Source: a virus
IMG/VR virus record: IMGVR_UViG_3300042549_004369
Location: 1 to 44,565 of that record
Strand: one strand, 5' to 3'
DNA length: 44,565 nucleotides
Below, one piece after another: positions 24,171 to 31,284 of this stretch (the stretch's first letter is position 1; every line of letters begins with the position of its first letter). The notes beneath the pieces were generated by a model. The model saw only the letters and a list, made by a program, of their open reading frames with translations. It did not search any database and had not been told where the DNA came from. Position numbers and translations under genes: made by a program.

Positions 24171-24524
24171 ATGTCAGGTTGGCTTGCAATTCAAAAAATT
24201 CGTAAATTGGAACAAACAGCAGACAGCCTCGGAATGAAGTTTGCTGCAACCAAGTATGAAAACAAGTATGGAGAACTTGTATCATTGATTCCGAAAGACG
24301 CTGACTCATTGCCTATCTACTGTCGTGATGCAGAATTGTTTTCTGGGTCATTGGAAGCTGCTGACTATTTCATGCGTGGTATTGAATGGGCACGTGATTA
24401 TGATCGCATGGTTATCGCCAAGGACACTGACAAGAAGCGTGACCGCAAAGAACAAGATGAGCGCAATCGTATTCTACTGCGCACACTCAAAGATGGCGTA
24501 ATGCCCTCTCTAGTGCAAACATAA
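24171..24524 (+). CDS. Early protein, unknown
   Basis: 117 aa, mostly helical. Segments: WLAIQKIRKLEQTADSLGMKF, a central DAELFSGSLEAADYFMRGIEWARDYDRM, and a very basic/acidic helix (KDTDKKRDRKEQDERNRILL). AAGGAATAG precedes the ATG. It is the first of a set of closely packed genes (24171-25656) without visible internal promoters. I recognise no family. Confidence 0.6.
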   Translation: MSGWLAIQKIRKLEQTADSLGMKFAATKYENKYGELVSLIPKDADSLPIYCRDAELFSGSLEAADYFMRGIEWARDYDRMVIAKDTDKKRDRKEQDERNRILLRTLKDGVMPSLVQT

Positions 24525-24525
24525 C

Positions 24526-24813
24526 ATGGCCAAGTTTACATTTTACTGCCGAGTGGATAGAGACTATCCTGAACGAGAAATTAAGGCAGGTGTCTATGCA
24601 TATAGATCCGAGCACGATCACCGTCGGTGCCAGCGGTTCGCCAGCGTGTACGCACCACTTATTCGGAATAGTAACAAAGTTTGGCGCCTGGGCCCACGCG
24701 GTGGTGTAAAGATTATCAAAAATCGCGATATTGGTAGTTATGGATATGTAACCACCAACGAAGAACAGATGAAAGAATTTGTCTGGATTAAATTACAAGC
24801 TCAAGCAGTATAA
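24526..24813 (+). CDS. Small basic early protein, unknown
   Basis: 95 aa, pI clearly basic, with many Arg and aromatic residues (FTFYCRVDRDYPEREIKAGVYAYR; KVWRLGPRGGVKIIKNRDIG). Begins two bases after the preceding stop, so expression is coupled. A basic beta-rich protein of this size could bind nucleic acid, but no motif proves it. Confidence 0.6.
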   Translation: MAKFTFYCRVDRDYPEREIKAGVYAYRSEHDHRRCQRFASVYAPLIRNSNKVWRLGPRGGVKIIKNRDIGSYGYVTTNEEQMKEFVWIKLQAQAV

Positions 24814-24823
24814 GGAGAAACAC

Positions 24824-25201
24824 ATGGGACTAGATATGTATGCGTATGCAGCCACACAAGCAAACGACAGTGCCACGCAAGGCAAATTGGTACAGCGTGA
24901 GATTGCATACTGGCGTAAGCATCCTAATCTGCATGGATGGATGCATCAACTGTGGGAACACAAAGGCTGTCCAAACGGCCATCCTGAAGATCAATTTAAT
25001 GGTACCGAACTAGAACTCACCTGGGAAGACCTTGAAGAACTTGAACGTGCAGTCACACACAAACAGTTGCCTGCCACTAATGGATTCTTCTTTGGCAACG
25101 ACAGTGACGATCACTATCGCGAACACGATTTGAAATTTGTGCGTGAAGCCAAAGCTGAAATATTCACTGGCCTAAAAGTATTCTACAACAGCTCATGGTA
25201 A
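24824..25201 (+). CDS. MGLDMY-type phage protein
   Basis: 125 aa. The ATG at 24824 has a strong AAGGAG and starts the MGLDMYAYA motif common to a family of uncharacterised phage proteins; the longer frame from 24779 lies within the upstream gene. It contains REIAYWRKHPNLHGWMHQLW, a His/Trp-rich helix, and NGFFFGNDSDDHYREHDLKF. The pattern of conserved His, Trp and Asp suggests a metal- or nucleotide-binding site but none is proven. Its stop overlaps the next gene. Confidence 0.65.
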   Translation: MGLDMYAYAATQANDSATQGKLVQREIAYWRKHPNLHGWMHQLWEHKGCPNGHPEDQFNGTELELTWEDLEELERAVTHKQLPATNGFFFGNDSDDHYREHDLKFVREAKAEIFTGLKVFYNSSW

Positions 25202-25656
25202 AGACAGTATTTTACGAAAAGATAGGACGCAAGTATACGCCTGTGCGTGAATACGATAGCCTTCTTATGGAATCGTTTCCTAAAGGTGCTCATCTTGTGA
25301 TAACACATCCAGGTGGGCGCAGCACTCGTTACAATATTGATCCCAACTATGCTGGATTGATTGCTGCCAGTCAAGTGGCCGAAAATGTTATGACCAAAGC
25401 CATGCAGATGGCTAGCGAGTTGAAACCACGGCAAACCCCGATCACGCCTGCTCAACAACGAGCTTGGAAGAAACTGGCTAAAGAGTTTGGTGACGAACTT
25501 TGCACACTGCAAGGACCCAGCGCACACGATATTGCACAGGCAGGAATCAATGCTTTACTTTCAGAAGCAGATGTGCTATACTCTAATCCAGCAGTACGTG
25601 ATGCCTACGAAAAGTTTCTATTCGTATGTGCATTAACCAAACAGAAAGCAGAGTAA
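25195..25656 (+). CDS. Early-block protein, unknown
   Basis: 153 aa. N-terminal beta region (TVFYEKIGRKYTPVREYDSLLMES, HLVITHPGGRSTRYNIDPNYAGL) then a helical region (ITPAQQRAWKKLAKEFGDELC). It begins 7 bases inside the preceding gene and ends four bases before the ligase ATG. Proteins with a similar start are seen next to ligase or nucleotide genes in other T4-like phages; no function is known. Confidence 0.6.
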   Translation: MVKTVFYEKIGRKYTPVREYDSLLMESFPKGAHLVITHPGGRSTRYNIDPNYAGLIAASQVAENVMTKAMQMASELKPRQTPITPAQQRAWKKLAKEFGDELCTLQGPSAHDIAQAGINALLSEADVLYSNPAVRDAYEKFLFVCALTKQKAE

Positions 25657-25659
25657 ATA

Positions 25660-27048
25660 ATGATTTATGAACCACTTGCACCATACACCATCGACGATGA
25701 TCGTTTCAAAGGCAATATGTCCTCAGGTTGGATAACAGATCTCAACAGTTCCGACAGTCGCATCCACAAAGAAAAAGTGATTGAAAAAGCCTTGATGGCT
25801 GCAAAATTGGGCAGTGCCGACGCACAGTCTTTTTTGTTCAATTGCTATCAAGCATACAATCCTTTCTATACCTTCCATGTGAAACAAGTTCCGGAGACTC
25901 AAGGTCTTACAGGACGTGATAATCCCTGGCCAATGTTTTGGGGCTTGTTGGAAAGCCTGCGCACCCGTTCCAGCACAGGACATGCAGCCCGTGACTTCAT
26001 GACTCGTGTGAGTGAAGAATTTGATAGTGAAGAATGGAACACAATCTGTGCGCCGGTGATACGCAAAGACCTGCGCTGTGGCATCAGTGAAAAGACATTG
26101 AACAAGGTGCTGGGCAACACACAATATCGTATTCCTGTGTTCTCATGCCAGCTGGCACAAGACTCTACAGATCGTCCGGCCAAGATGAAAGGAATCAAAC
26201 GCCTGGAAGTCAAACTGGATGGCGTGCGAGTAATTGCTGTGGTCACCCAAGGTGGTTGTACATTGTACAGTCGCAACGGTAAACAGTTTGCAAACTTTCC
26301 ACAGATTGCCGACGCTGTGATGGAATCACGTGCAGCACTAATAGCAAACTCTTCGCTGAAAGGCAGCTTCATCCTGGATGGTGAAGTGGTAGGAGAAAGT
26401 TTCCAAAAGCTCATGCGTCAAGCACATCGTAAGAGCAATGTCGAGACGTCCGACACGGTATATCACATCTTTGATGCCATGCCGTTGAACGAGTTTATGG
26501 AAGGGCATTGCAATGCCAATCAAGCACGACGGCTTGAATGGTTGGAACACAGTCGAGATCGACTGATGGCCACAGACTGTTTACGCATCATGCAAGGCAT
26601 TGACGTGGATTTAGACACTGCGGAAGGACATGACGTGATGAATCGTTATGCACAGGATGCAGTAAAGGATGGGTTTGAAGGCATCATGATCAAAGATCTG
26701 TCTGCACCTTATGAATGCAAACGATCCAGCTTCTGGATGAAATGGAAACCCACCATCACTGTGGATCTCAATATCGTGGGATTCGAAGAAGGAACTGGTC
26801 GCAATGCTGGCCGGTTAGGTGCTATAGTATGTGAAGGAGTTGATAATGACAGAAACATCAGAGTTAATGTTGGTAGCGGTTTGTCTGACAGCGATCGTGA
26901 TGAGTATTGGGCTTCCCGGGATCAGTTACTTGGTCACGTGGTTGAAGTTGAAGCGGACGCAGTTACGCAAAACCAAGACGGAACATACAGTCTCCGATTC
27001 CCAAGATTCATGAGATTCCGTGGTTTTGACGCAGGAGATAAACTATGA
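25660..27048 (+). CDS. 30: ATP-dependent DNA ligase, T4 gp30-like
   Basis: 462 aa (T4 gp30 is 487). Motif I VKLDGVRV holds the adenylated Lys, K185. Motif III-like region FILDGEVVG, motif IV GFEGIMIKD and motif V FWMKWKP follow; the OB-fold domain contains VGSGLSD, and the C-terminus VEADAVTQNQDGTYSLRFPRF carries motif VI-like residues. The N-terminal helical domain includes DLRCGISEKTLNKV. It seals nicks in DNA during replication and recombination. It begins three bases after the preceding stop and overlaps the next gene by ATGA. Confidence 0.95.
   Translation: MIYEPLAPYTIDDDRFKGNMSSGWITDLNSSDSRIHKEKVIEKALMAAKLGSADAQSFLFNCYQAYNPFYTFHVKQVPETQGLTGRDNPWPMFWGLLESLRTRSSTGHAARDFMTRVSEEFDSEEWNTICAPVIRKDLRCGISEKTLNKVLGNTQYRIPVFSCQLAQDSTDRPAKMKGIKRLEVKLDGVRVIAVVTQGGCTLYSRNGKQFANFPQIADAVMESRAALIANSSLKGSFILDGEVVGESFQKLMRQAHRKSNVETSDTVYHIFDAMPLNEFMEGHCNANQARRLEWLEHSRDRLMATDCLRIMQGIDVDLDTAEGHDVMNRYAQDAVKDGFEGIMIKDLSAPYECKRSSFWMKWKPTITVDLNIVGFEEGTGRNAGRLGAIVCEGVDNDRNIRVNVGSGLSDSDRDEYWASRDQLLGHVVEVEADAVTQNQDGTYSLRFPRFMRFRGFDAGDKL
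26846..27013 (+). CDS. Candidate nested small membrane protein inside the ligase gene
   Basis: A 55-aa frame, +1 relative to ligase. A perfect AAGGAG (26834-26839) is six bases before its ATG, better than the ribosome sites of most genes here. The product starts MTETSELMLVAVCLTAIVMS, continues hydrophobic to about residue 30 (one membrane helix) and ends in a basic, hydrophilic tail. That is a holin- or membrane-effector-like layout. It overlaps conserved ligase motifs, so it may be accidental. I keep it because signal, hydrophobicity and length agree. Confidence 0.35.
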   Translation: MTETSELMLVAVCLTAIVMSIGLPGISYLVTWLKLKRTQLRKTKTEHTVSDSQDS

Positions 27049-27278
27049 GCAAATTTAAAACCGTATACACAGAAGTTGAAGTTGATGTAGACATTAGTGA
27101 GTTTGAAACCGAGGATCTACTAGACGAACTAGAAGCACGTGGTCGACTGCCAGCTGATGCCGATGAGGATGCTAAAGCATTAATTGAAAAAATCTGGATG
27201 AAGCGTAGATTGGGCAAAGACAACTATCAAGAAGAATTGGGTCAGTTGATCTATCAAGTGCTCGGGCATGTGGTATGA
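27045..27278 (+). CDS. Small acidic protein, unknown
   Basis: 77 aa, coupled to the ligase by ATGA. The first half is strongly acidic (EVEVDVDISEFETEDLLDELEARG) and the second half a charged helix (IEKIWMKRRLGKDNYQEEL). No motif known. Overlaps the next gene by ATGA too, so three genes are translated in a chain. Confidence 0.6.
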   Translation: MSKFKTVYTEVEVDVDISEFETEDLLDELEARGRLPADADEDAKALIEKIWMKRRLGKDNYQEELGQLIYQVLGHVV

Positions 27279-27556
27279 TTGATCTAAACTTTTCAATTGA
27301 ATATCCCTTTAGCAATCGCTTTAAAATGCTAGCGTCAACTAGCAAACGGTTGACCAGGCATAAAGCAGTTGAAGCTAGTGCATATAAAACCACAAACATT
27401 ATCACGCTGTCACTCAGTTACTGTATCAGACAGGATCATGCAGGCTTACGCATAGTGCTTGGACTGATTGGGTACGAATGCCAATTGCACATTTACGATA
27501 CTCGTCACTGGAACGACGAAACCAACAGTTGGGCAACGTATGATCATTTATCTTAA
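27275..27556 (+). CDS. Small early-block protein, unknown
   Basis: 93 aa: LNFSIEYPFSNRFKML, TSKRLTRHKAVEASAYKTTNIITLSLSYCIR and GLIGYECQLHIYDTRHWN. It reads as an alpha/beta soluble protein with a conserved-looking YDTRHWND end. Coupled to the upstream gene by ATGA. No family recognised. Confidence 0.55.
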   Translation: MIDLNFSIEYPFSNRFKMLASTSKRLTRHKAVEASAYKTTNIITLSLSYCIRQDHAGLRIVLGLIGYECQLHIYDTRHWNDETNSWATYDHLS

Positions 27557-27599
27557 TTGGTTTTTGTTTTTAACAGCCCTGATAGGATGAGGCTGGTTG

Positions 27600-27782
27600 G
27601 TGTTTGAAGAACACATGACCGCAGCTGAATTCCGTAAGGAATGCTGTGCAGTTGGTGAGCATCAATATACCAAACCCATGCGATGGTTGAGCTTGCCCAA
27701 GCCCAATGCACCAAGCGTATGGATGGTCTCGCAGCATTGTGCTCATTGTGGTAATTACAAAACTTGGATAGAAAATGATTAA
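27600..27782 (+). CDS. Small putative zinc-binding protein
   Basis: About 60 aa. GTG at 27600 is preferred because GAGG (27589-27592) is seven bases upstream; ATG at 27615 and TTG at 27597 are alternatives. Cysteines in ECCAVGEHQ and a C-terminal HCAHCGN suggest a compact zinc site. The last eight bases overlap the next gene, which is itself a zinc-ribbon protein. Function unknown. Confidence 0.5.
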   Translation: MFEEHMTAAEFRKECCAVGEHQYTKPMRWLSLPKPNAPSVWMVSQHCAHCGNYKTWIEND

Positions 27783-28119
27783 CAACATTGATGACAGGAT
27801 TACCTGCCCGGCTTGTGCCAAGGAAATAAGTGTTCTAGCACGACGTTGCCCTCATTGCACAACTGCAATCGAAACAGTGGCTGTGTATAGTATTGCACCC
27901 CACACTCCCATGGCCAAGATCGTTGGATTTTTGTTCGGCCTGGCAGTTAGTATCATGGGAGGTGTGCTAGGCGCACATTTTGATATCAGTATAGTAACCA
28001 CAGTGATTGTGTGTATAGTGTCTGGTATAGGAGTTGAGTGGTTGATCAGCAGGCACGGATTAGGTAGAACACTGGTAACCACAATAGGTGACAATCAAAC
28101 CAGTATTAAACAACGATAA
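27775..28119 (+). CDS. Zinc-ribbon membrane protein
   Basis: 114 aa. An N-terminal zinc ribbon with two CPxC knuckles (CPACAKEI at 11-18, CPHCTTAI at 25-32) is followed by two hydrophobic helices (about 50-70 and 73-92) and a short polar tail. Bacterial proteins with this layout are membrane-bound and of unclear role; in a phage it could tie a host factor to the inner membrane. The start overlaps the preceding gene. Confidence 0.65.
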   Translation: MINNIDDRITCPACAKEISVLARRCPHCTTAIETVAVYSIAPHTPMAKIVGFLFGLAVSIMGGVLGAHFDISIVTTVIVCIVSGIGVEWLISRHGLGRTLVTTIGDNQTSIKQR

Positions 28120-28133
28120 CTTAGGAGTAAAAT

Positions 28134-28346
28134 ATGGCAACAGCAAAAACAGTAAACAAACTCAGCGACAAGCTGGTCAAAGTGAATGATAACTTCTCAA
28201 TCAACATGTACGACAACGGATTCATGGTTGAAATTGGTGGCCGCAACAAGAAAACTGATTACGTCAACGCCAAGATCTTATGTAACACACTGGAAGAAGT
28301 GCAGGCATTGGTAGCAGAAGCATGTGTTATGGAACGTGACAGCTAG
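28134..28346 (+). CDS. Small conserved-type phage protein, unknown
   Basis: 70 aa with a strong TTAGGAG before its ATG. KLSDKLVKVNDNFSINMYDNGFMVEIGGRNKKTDYVNAKILC reads as a short beta sheet followed by a helix (TLEEVQALVAEA). Related sequences occur in other T4-like marine phages as far as I recall. Function unknown. Confidence 0.6.
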   Translation: MATAKTVNKLSDKLVKVNDNFSINMYDNGFMVEIGGRNKKTDYVNAKILCNTLEEVQALVAEACVMERDS

Positions 28347-28349
28347 GTC

Positions 28350-29447
28350 ATGAATTCGCCTAATGTCGGACTCTATATAAATTACGAAACCAGTCATTTA
28401 TTAGAAAATCAATTTTCTCCAAATTGTAAAATATATCGAGATTATCTTGACGATCAAGATCGTGATGTATTTTTAAAATCCACACATGATCAATACATTG
28501 CAGTTTTGACCATGTTTCCCTTTCATGACGGATGGGCAGATCAAATTAACCCATTGATTGCTCGTTGTGATCATGTGTTTATAATCTGCACAGAAGTTTT
28601 ACTTCCTATTGTTGATTTTATCCAAGCTCATGATCATCACAACATCACTTATTATCTTTGTGGACATTTGAATTTTGAATTAAAACACAGTGCTGTACAT
28701 CAGTACATGTATTGGTTTGATAACACTACAGATTTTTATCGTAACTGGCTTCCTGAACTGTTGCATAGACTACATCCGTTCGACACAAAAAGATCGAGTT
28801 TTGATATCTTATTAGGATCTCGACGAGAGCACAGAAATTTCATATTTGAGCAGGCAATAAAAAATCCCGCATCTTACGTTCTGACATATTTTAAAAATCT
28901 ATTAAGTTGGAGACTGTTACAGCAATCTGAATGGGAACAGCAAGGAGTCAAGATAAATCAAACTCCAAGTATCACAGTGGAGAAAGTTGAGTATTACGGA
29001 CGTGAAATTAGTCTAAGTCAAATTATTCCGTTTAAGATTTATAATCAAACTGCATACTCTGTGGTTGCAGAAAGTGCTATACAAAATCACTTTTCACTGT
29101 TTTCAGAAAAAGTAGTCAAACCAATAATGGCACGTAGATTGTTTGTGATGTTTAGTGGAAAGGGATATCTAGCCAATTTAAGAAAATTAGGATTTCAAAC
29201 ATTTGGTAACATCATCGACGAAAGTTATGATGACTTGGATAACAACACTGAGAGATGGCAACATGCATGGGATCAAGTTGAGTGGTTAAATCAACAATCA
29301 CAAGAACTTGTACTAGAAAAGATACGTCCAATTGTGGAACATAATTTTTCAGTTATGATGAATACAGATTGGTATGGAATATTTAGACAACAATTAACGC
29401 AGGACTTTATTAATAATTTAATTACTACAGGAAAACAAAATGCTTAG
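28350..29447 (+). CDS. Glycosyltransferase-like protein (paralogue B of three)
   Basis: 365 aa, markedly AT-rich. Shares with the genes at 2668 and 38331 (minus) a middle motif (FDILLGSRREHRNF) and a C-terminal string: SVVAES, LFSEKVVKPI, RRLFVMFSG, LRKLGFQTFG, DESYD, then a helix ending HNFS. The N-terminal third (IYRDYLDDQDRD, HVFIICTE) is different, as expected of an acceptor-binding half. The layout fits a GT-B fold, with the Ser-Glu-Lys region as possible nucleotide-sugar site; this is inference. It ends eight bases inside the next gene. Confidence 0.5.
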   Translation: MNSPNVGLYINYETSHLLENQFSPNCKIYRDYLDDQDRDVFLKSTHDQYIAVLTMFPFHDGWADQINPLIARCDHVFIICTEVLLPIVDFIQAHDHHNITYYLCGHLNFELKHSAVHQYMYWFDNTTDFYRNWLPELLHRLHPFDTKRSSFDILLGSRREHRNFIFEQAIKNPASYVLTYFKNLLSWRLLQQSEWEQQGVKINQTPSITVEKVEYYGREISLSQIIPFKIYNQTAYSVVAESAIQNHFSLFSEKVVKPIMARRLFVMFSGKGYLANLRKLGFQTFGNIIDESYDDLDNNTERWQHAWDQVEWLNQQSQELVLEKIRPIVEHNFSVMMNTDWYGIFRQQLTQDFINNLITTGKQNA

Positions 29448-29739
29448 AAATCCACGTGACCTAACCAACGAAGAAATTGAAGAATGCATTGACGGTAGCA
29501 GCGATGTCGGCATGATACGTGAAATTATCTCCATGGAAGATGTGTACAATGAAGATAGCACACACTTGCATGAAGAAAACTTTGCCACACGTTTTGCTTA
29601 TGCAATCGAAGGCTTTATTGATGCAGATCCAGAAACCGAAGCCTGGTCCGAAGCATGGGATAACAACTACGAATGGGGCCTAAGCATTGCTGAAAATATC
29701 AATGATGTGTTGACCGTAGATGTTGACAGCACCGATTGA
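29440..29739 (+). CDS. Very acidic small protein, unknown
   Basis: 99 aa with 27 Asp/Glu, four Arg and no Lys. Predicted helical with aromatic residues in the second half (EAWSEAWDNNYEWGLSIAENI). Such charge and size recall DNA-mimic inhibitors (phage Ocr-like) or adaptor proteins, though no sequence relation is seen. It overlaps the preceding gene by eight bases. The consensus promoter at 29723 lies inside its last codons. Confidence 0.6.
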   Translation: MLRNPRDLTNEEIEECIDGSSDVGMIREIISMEDVYNEDSTHLHEENFATRFAYAIEGFIDADPETEAWSEAWDNNYEWGLSIAENINDVLTVDVDSTD

Positions 29740-29751
29740 AACTGCTATAAT
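29723..29751 (+). promoter_or_regulatory. Full-consensus sigma70 promoter of the transporter operon
   Basis: TTGACA (29723-29728), 17 bases, TATAAT (29746-29751): no mismatch to the sigma70 consensus. Expected start is near 29758, about 186 bases before the next ATG. Confidence 0.9.
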
Positions 29752-29757
29752 TACTAT

Positions 29758-29943
29758 GCATGGGCAAGGAGGTAGAGTAGCTCAATGGTGCTTGCGGGAT
29801 AGATCTCTAACCCGGGCCTGCAGGCATCCGTGGCATGTGAGCGTAAGTCTTTAAGGTTGCGACTAAGACCTCGATTGAAAAATCAAAACCAGGCTGGTAC
29901 CCTGGGAGTATGCCAAGAGGAATAATCTGGAAAGGATATGTAA
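29758..29943 (+). ncRNA. Structured leader RNA or small RNA, unknown class
   Basis: About 186 bases without a long open frame between the consensus promoter and the gene at 29944. Possible stems: GCAAG 29764-29768 with CTTGC 29791-29795; CGGG 29795-29798 with CCCG 29811-29814; palindrome GCCTGCAGGC 29816-29825; GTCTT 29847-29851 with AAGAC 29865-29869; GATT-GAAA-AATC with a GNRA loop at 29873-29884; CCAGG 29889-29893 with CCTGG 29901-29905. A perfect AAGGAGG (29766-29772) precedes a five-codon frame (29785-29802). The D-arm-like TAGCTCAATGGT does not extend to a tRNA. A riboswitch, attenuator or separate RNA are all possible. Confidence 0.5.
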
Positions 29944-30279
29944 ATGTCTATTGAAGTTGGGATCTCTGCGTCGAGCATGTCCGAATCACTCAATTCGCTT
30001 AAAGTAACGCCCTTGCCCATGCACCGTATTTTTGTGGAGATTGGCAGTACCGAGATTTGGTACAAGATCATTGCCGAAGCCAATCGTGAATTTGGTATTC
30101 GCGGCTGGAGCGGACAATCGGGTACCAAACGTCGGCTAGATCGTCAGAATCACATGTGGCCGTCTGCACTCAAAACCACCATACGTGTGTGGTTTGACGT
30201 GCCTGATGAAAAGTTTGCCACTTGGATTGCTATAAAGTATCCAGTAACTGTTCTAGCACCACCGGCAACCAAAATATGA
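29944..30279 (+). CDS. First gene of the transporter operon, unknown
   Basis: 111 aa. AAAGGA stands seven bases before ATG 29944; just ahead lies a start-stop pair (ATGTAA, 29938-29943). Sequence: MHRIFVEIGSTEIWYKIIAEANREFGIRGWSG, then a basic KRRLDRQNHMW and TTIRVWFDVPDEKFATWIAIKYP, suggesting a small alpha/beta domain. It overlaps potA by ATGA, so it is coupled to the transporter, but it is not a solute-binding protein (no signal peptide). A regulator or an unrelated passenger are both possible. Confidence 0.6.
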   Translation: MSIEVGISASSMSESLNSLKVTPLPMHRIFVEIGSTEIWYKIIAEANREFGIRGWSGQSGTKRRLDRQNHMWPSALKTTIRVWFDVPDEKFATWIAIKYPVTVLAPPATKI

Positions 30280-31280
30280 AACTATATGAATCTTTTGTAA
30301 AATTTGACCACGTTAACAAAAGCTATGATGGCAAAACTCTGGTGGTACAAGATCTATCTCTTGACGTTCGGCCAGGAGAATTTCTAACCTTGCTGGGCCC
30401 GTCAGGGTCGGGTAAAACCACTGCATTGATGATGCTGGCTGGATTTGAAAATCCCACCGCCGGTGAGATATATCTCAATGGTAATCCTATTGTACACATT
30501 GCGCCCGAGCATCGGAATATTGGCATGGTGTTTCAGAACTATGCCTTGTTTCCGCACATGACTGTGGCTGAGAATATAAGATTTCCATTAAAGGTACGTG
30601 GTATAGTAGGCAACACCGCTAATGATAAAATTACTGCTATATTGAGCAAGGTAGGACTAACAGGGTTTGAGAATCGTCGGCCATCACAACTATCTGGTGG
30701 ACAACAACAACGAGTGGCAGTGGCACGAGCATTGGTGTTTGATCCGCAATTGGTATTGATGGATGAACCATTGTCATCCCTGGACAAACAATTACGAGAA
30801 CAATTGCAATATGAGATCAAAAATCTACATAGAGCAACAGGTATCACGTTTGTGTATGTGACACATGATCAAACTGAAGCAATGTACATGTCAGATCGCG
30901 TGGCAGTATTTCATCAAGGACGTATACAGCAAATTGGCACACCATCTCAATTGTATGAATCCCCGGCCAATATGTTTGTGGCACAGTTCATTGGCGAAAA
31001 TAACATTATAAAATCTTTCAATAATCTACACAATGTTTGTGTTCGCCCTGAACGAGTTCAACTCGACCCGGTTGATGCAGTTGATATACTAGTCAACGGC
31101 ACTGTGCTCGATGTAACTTATCTAGGACGGTATATCCGCATACAGTTAGATTCATGTGGTCTTGACAATTTTACTGTGACCCTGGCAAATACTGGGCAAC
31201 TTTTAAATTTGCAAGTTGGAAGAATAGTCAAACTAGGATGGAATTTTGCTGATTGCCGCACATTCGCTCCAGCAGAATAA
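30276..31280 (+). CDS. potA: ABC transporter ATPase, PotA-like
   Basis: 334 aa; ATG 30276 overlaps the preceding TGA (ATGA). Complete ATPase: Walker A GPSGSGKTT (41-49), Q-loop Q87 in MVFQNYALFPHMTVAEN, signature LSGGQQQ (139-145), Walker B LVLMDEP (159-165), H-loop H197 in VTHDQTEAM, then a C-terminal TOBE-type domain (VRPERVQL, VLDVTYLGRYIRI). This is the CUT/polyamine (PotA/CysA/FbpC) group. It powers import by the two permeases encoded directly downstream. All catalytic residues are intact, so the gene is not decaying. Confidence 0.9.
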   Translation: MKLYESFVKFDHVNKSYDGKTLVVQDLSLDVRPGEFLTLLGPSGSGKTTALMMLAGFENPTAGEIYLNGNPIVHIAPEHRNIGMVFQNYALFPHMTVAENIRFPLKVRGIVGNTANDKITAILSKVGLTGFENRRPSQLSGGQQQRVAVARALVFDPQLVLMDEPLSSLDKQLREQLQYEIKNLHRATGITFVYVTHDQTEAMYMSDRVAVFHQGRIQQIGTPSQLYESPANMFVAQFIGENNIIKSFNNLHNVCVRPERVQLDPVDAVDILVNGTVLDVTYLGRYIRIQLDSCGLDNFTVTLANTGQLLNLQVGRIVKLGWNFADCRTFAPAE

Positions 31281-31284
31281 ATTT

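Noticed and set aside
25652-25659. Late octamer AGTAAATA before the ligase gene
   Set aside because: It is the upstream stop codon followed directly by the ligase ATG with no room for a transcription start before it.
29771-29880. tRNA gene, possibly with a CUA anticodon
   Set aside because: TAGCTCAATGGT resembles a D arm and GGTTGCGACT a T arm, but no acceptor stem closes, the would-be anticodon stem does not pair and spacing is wrong.
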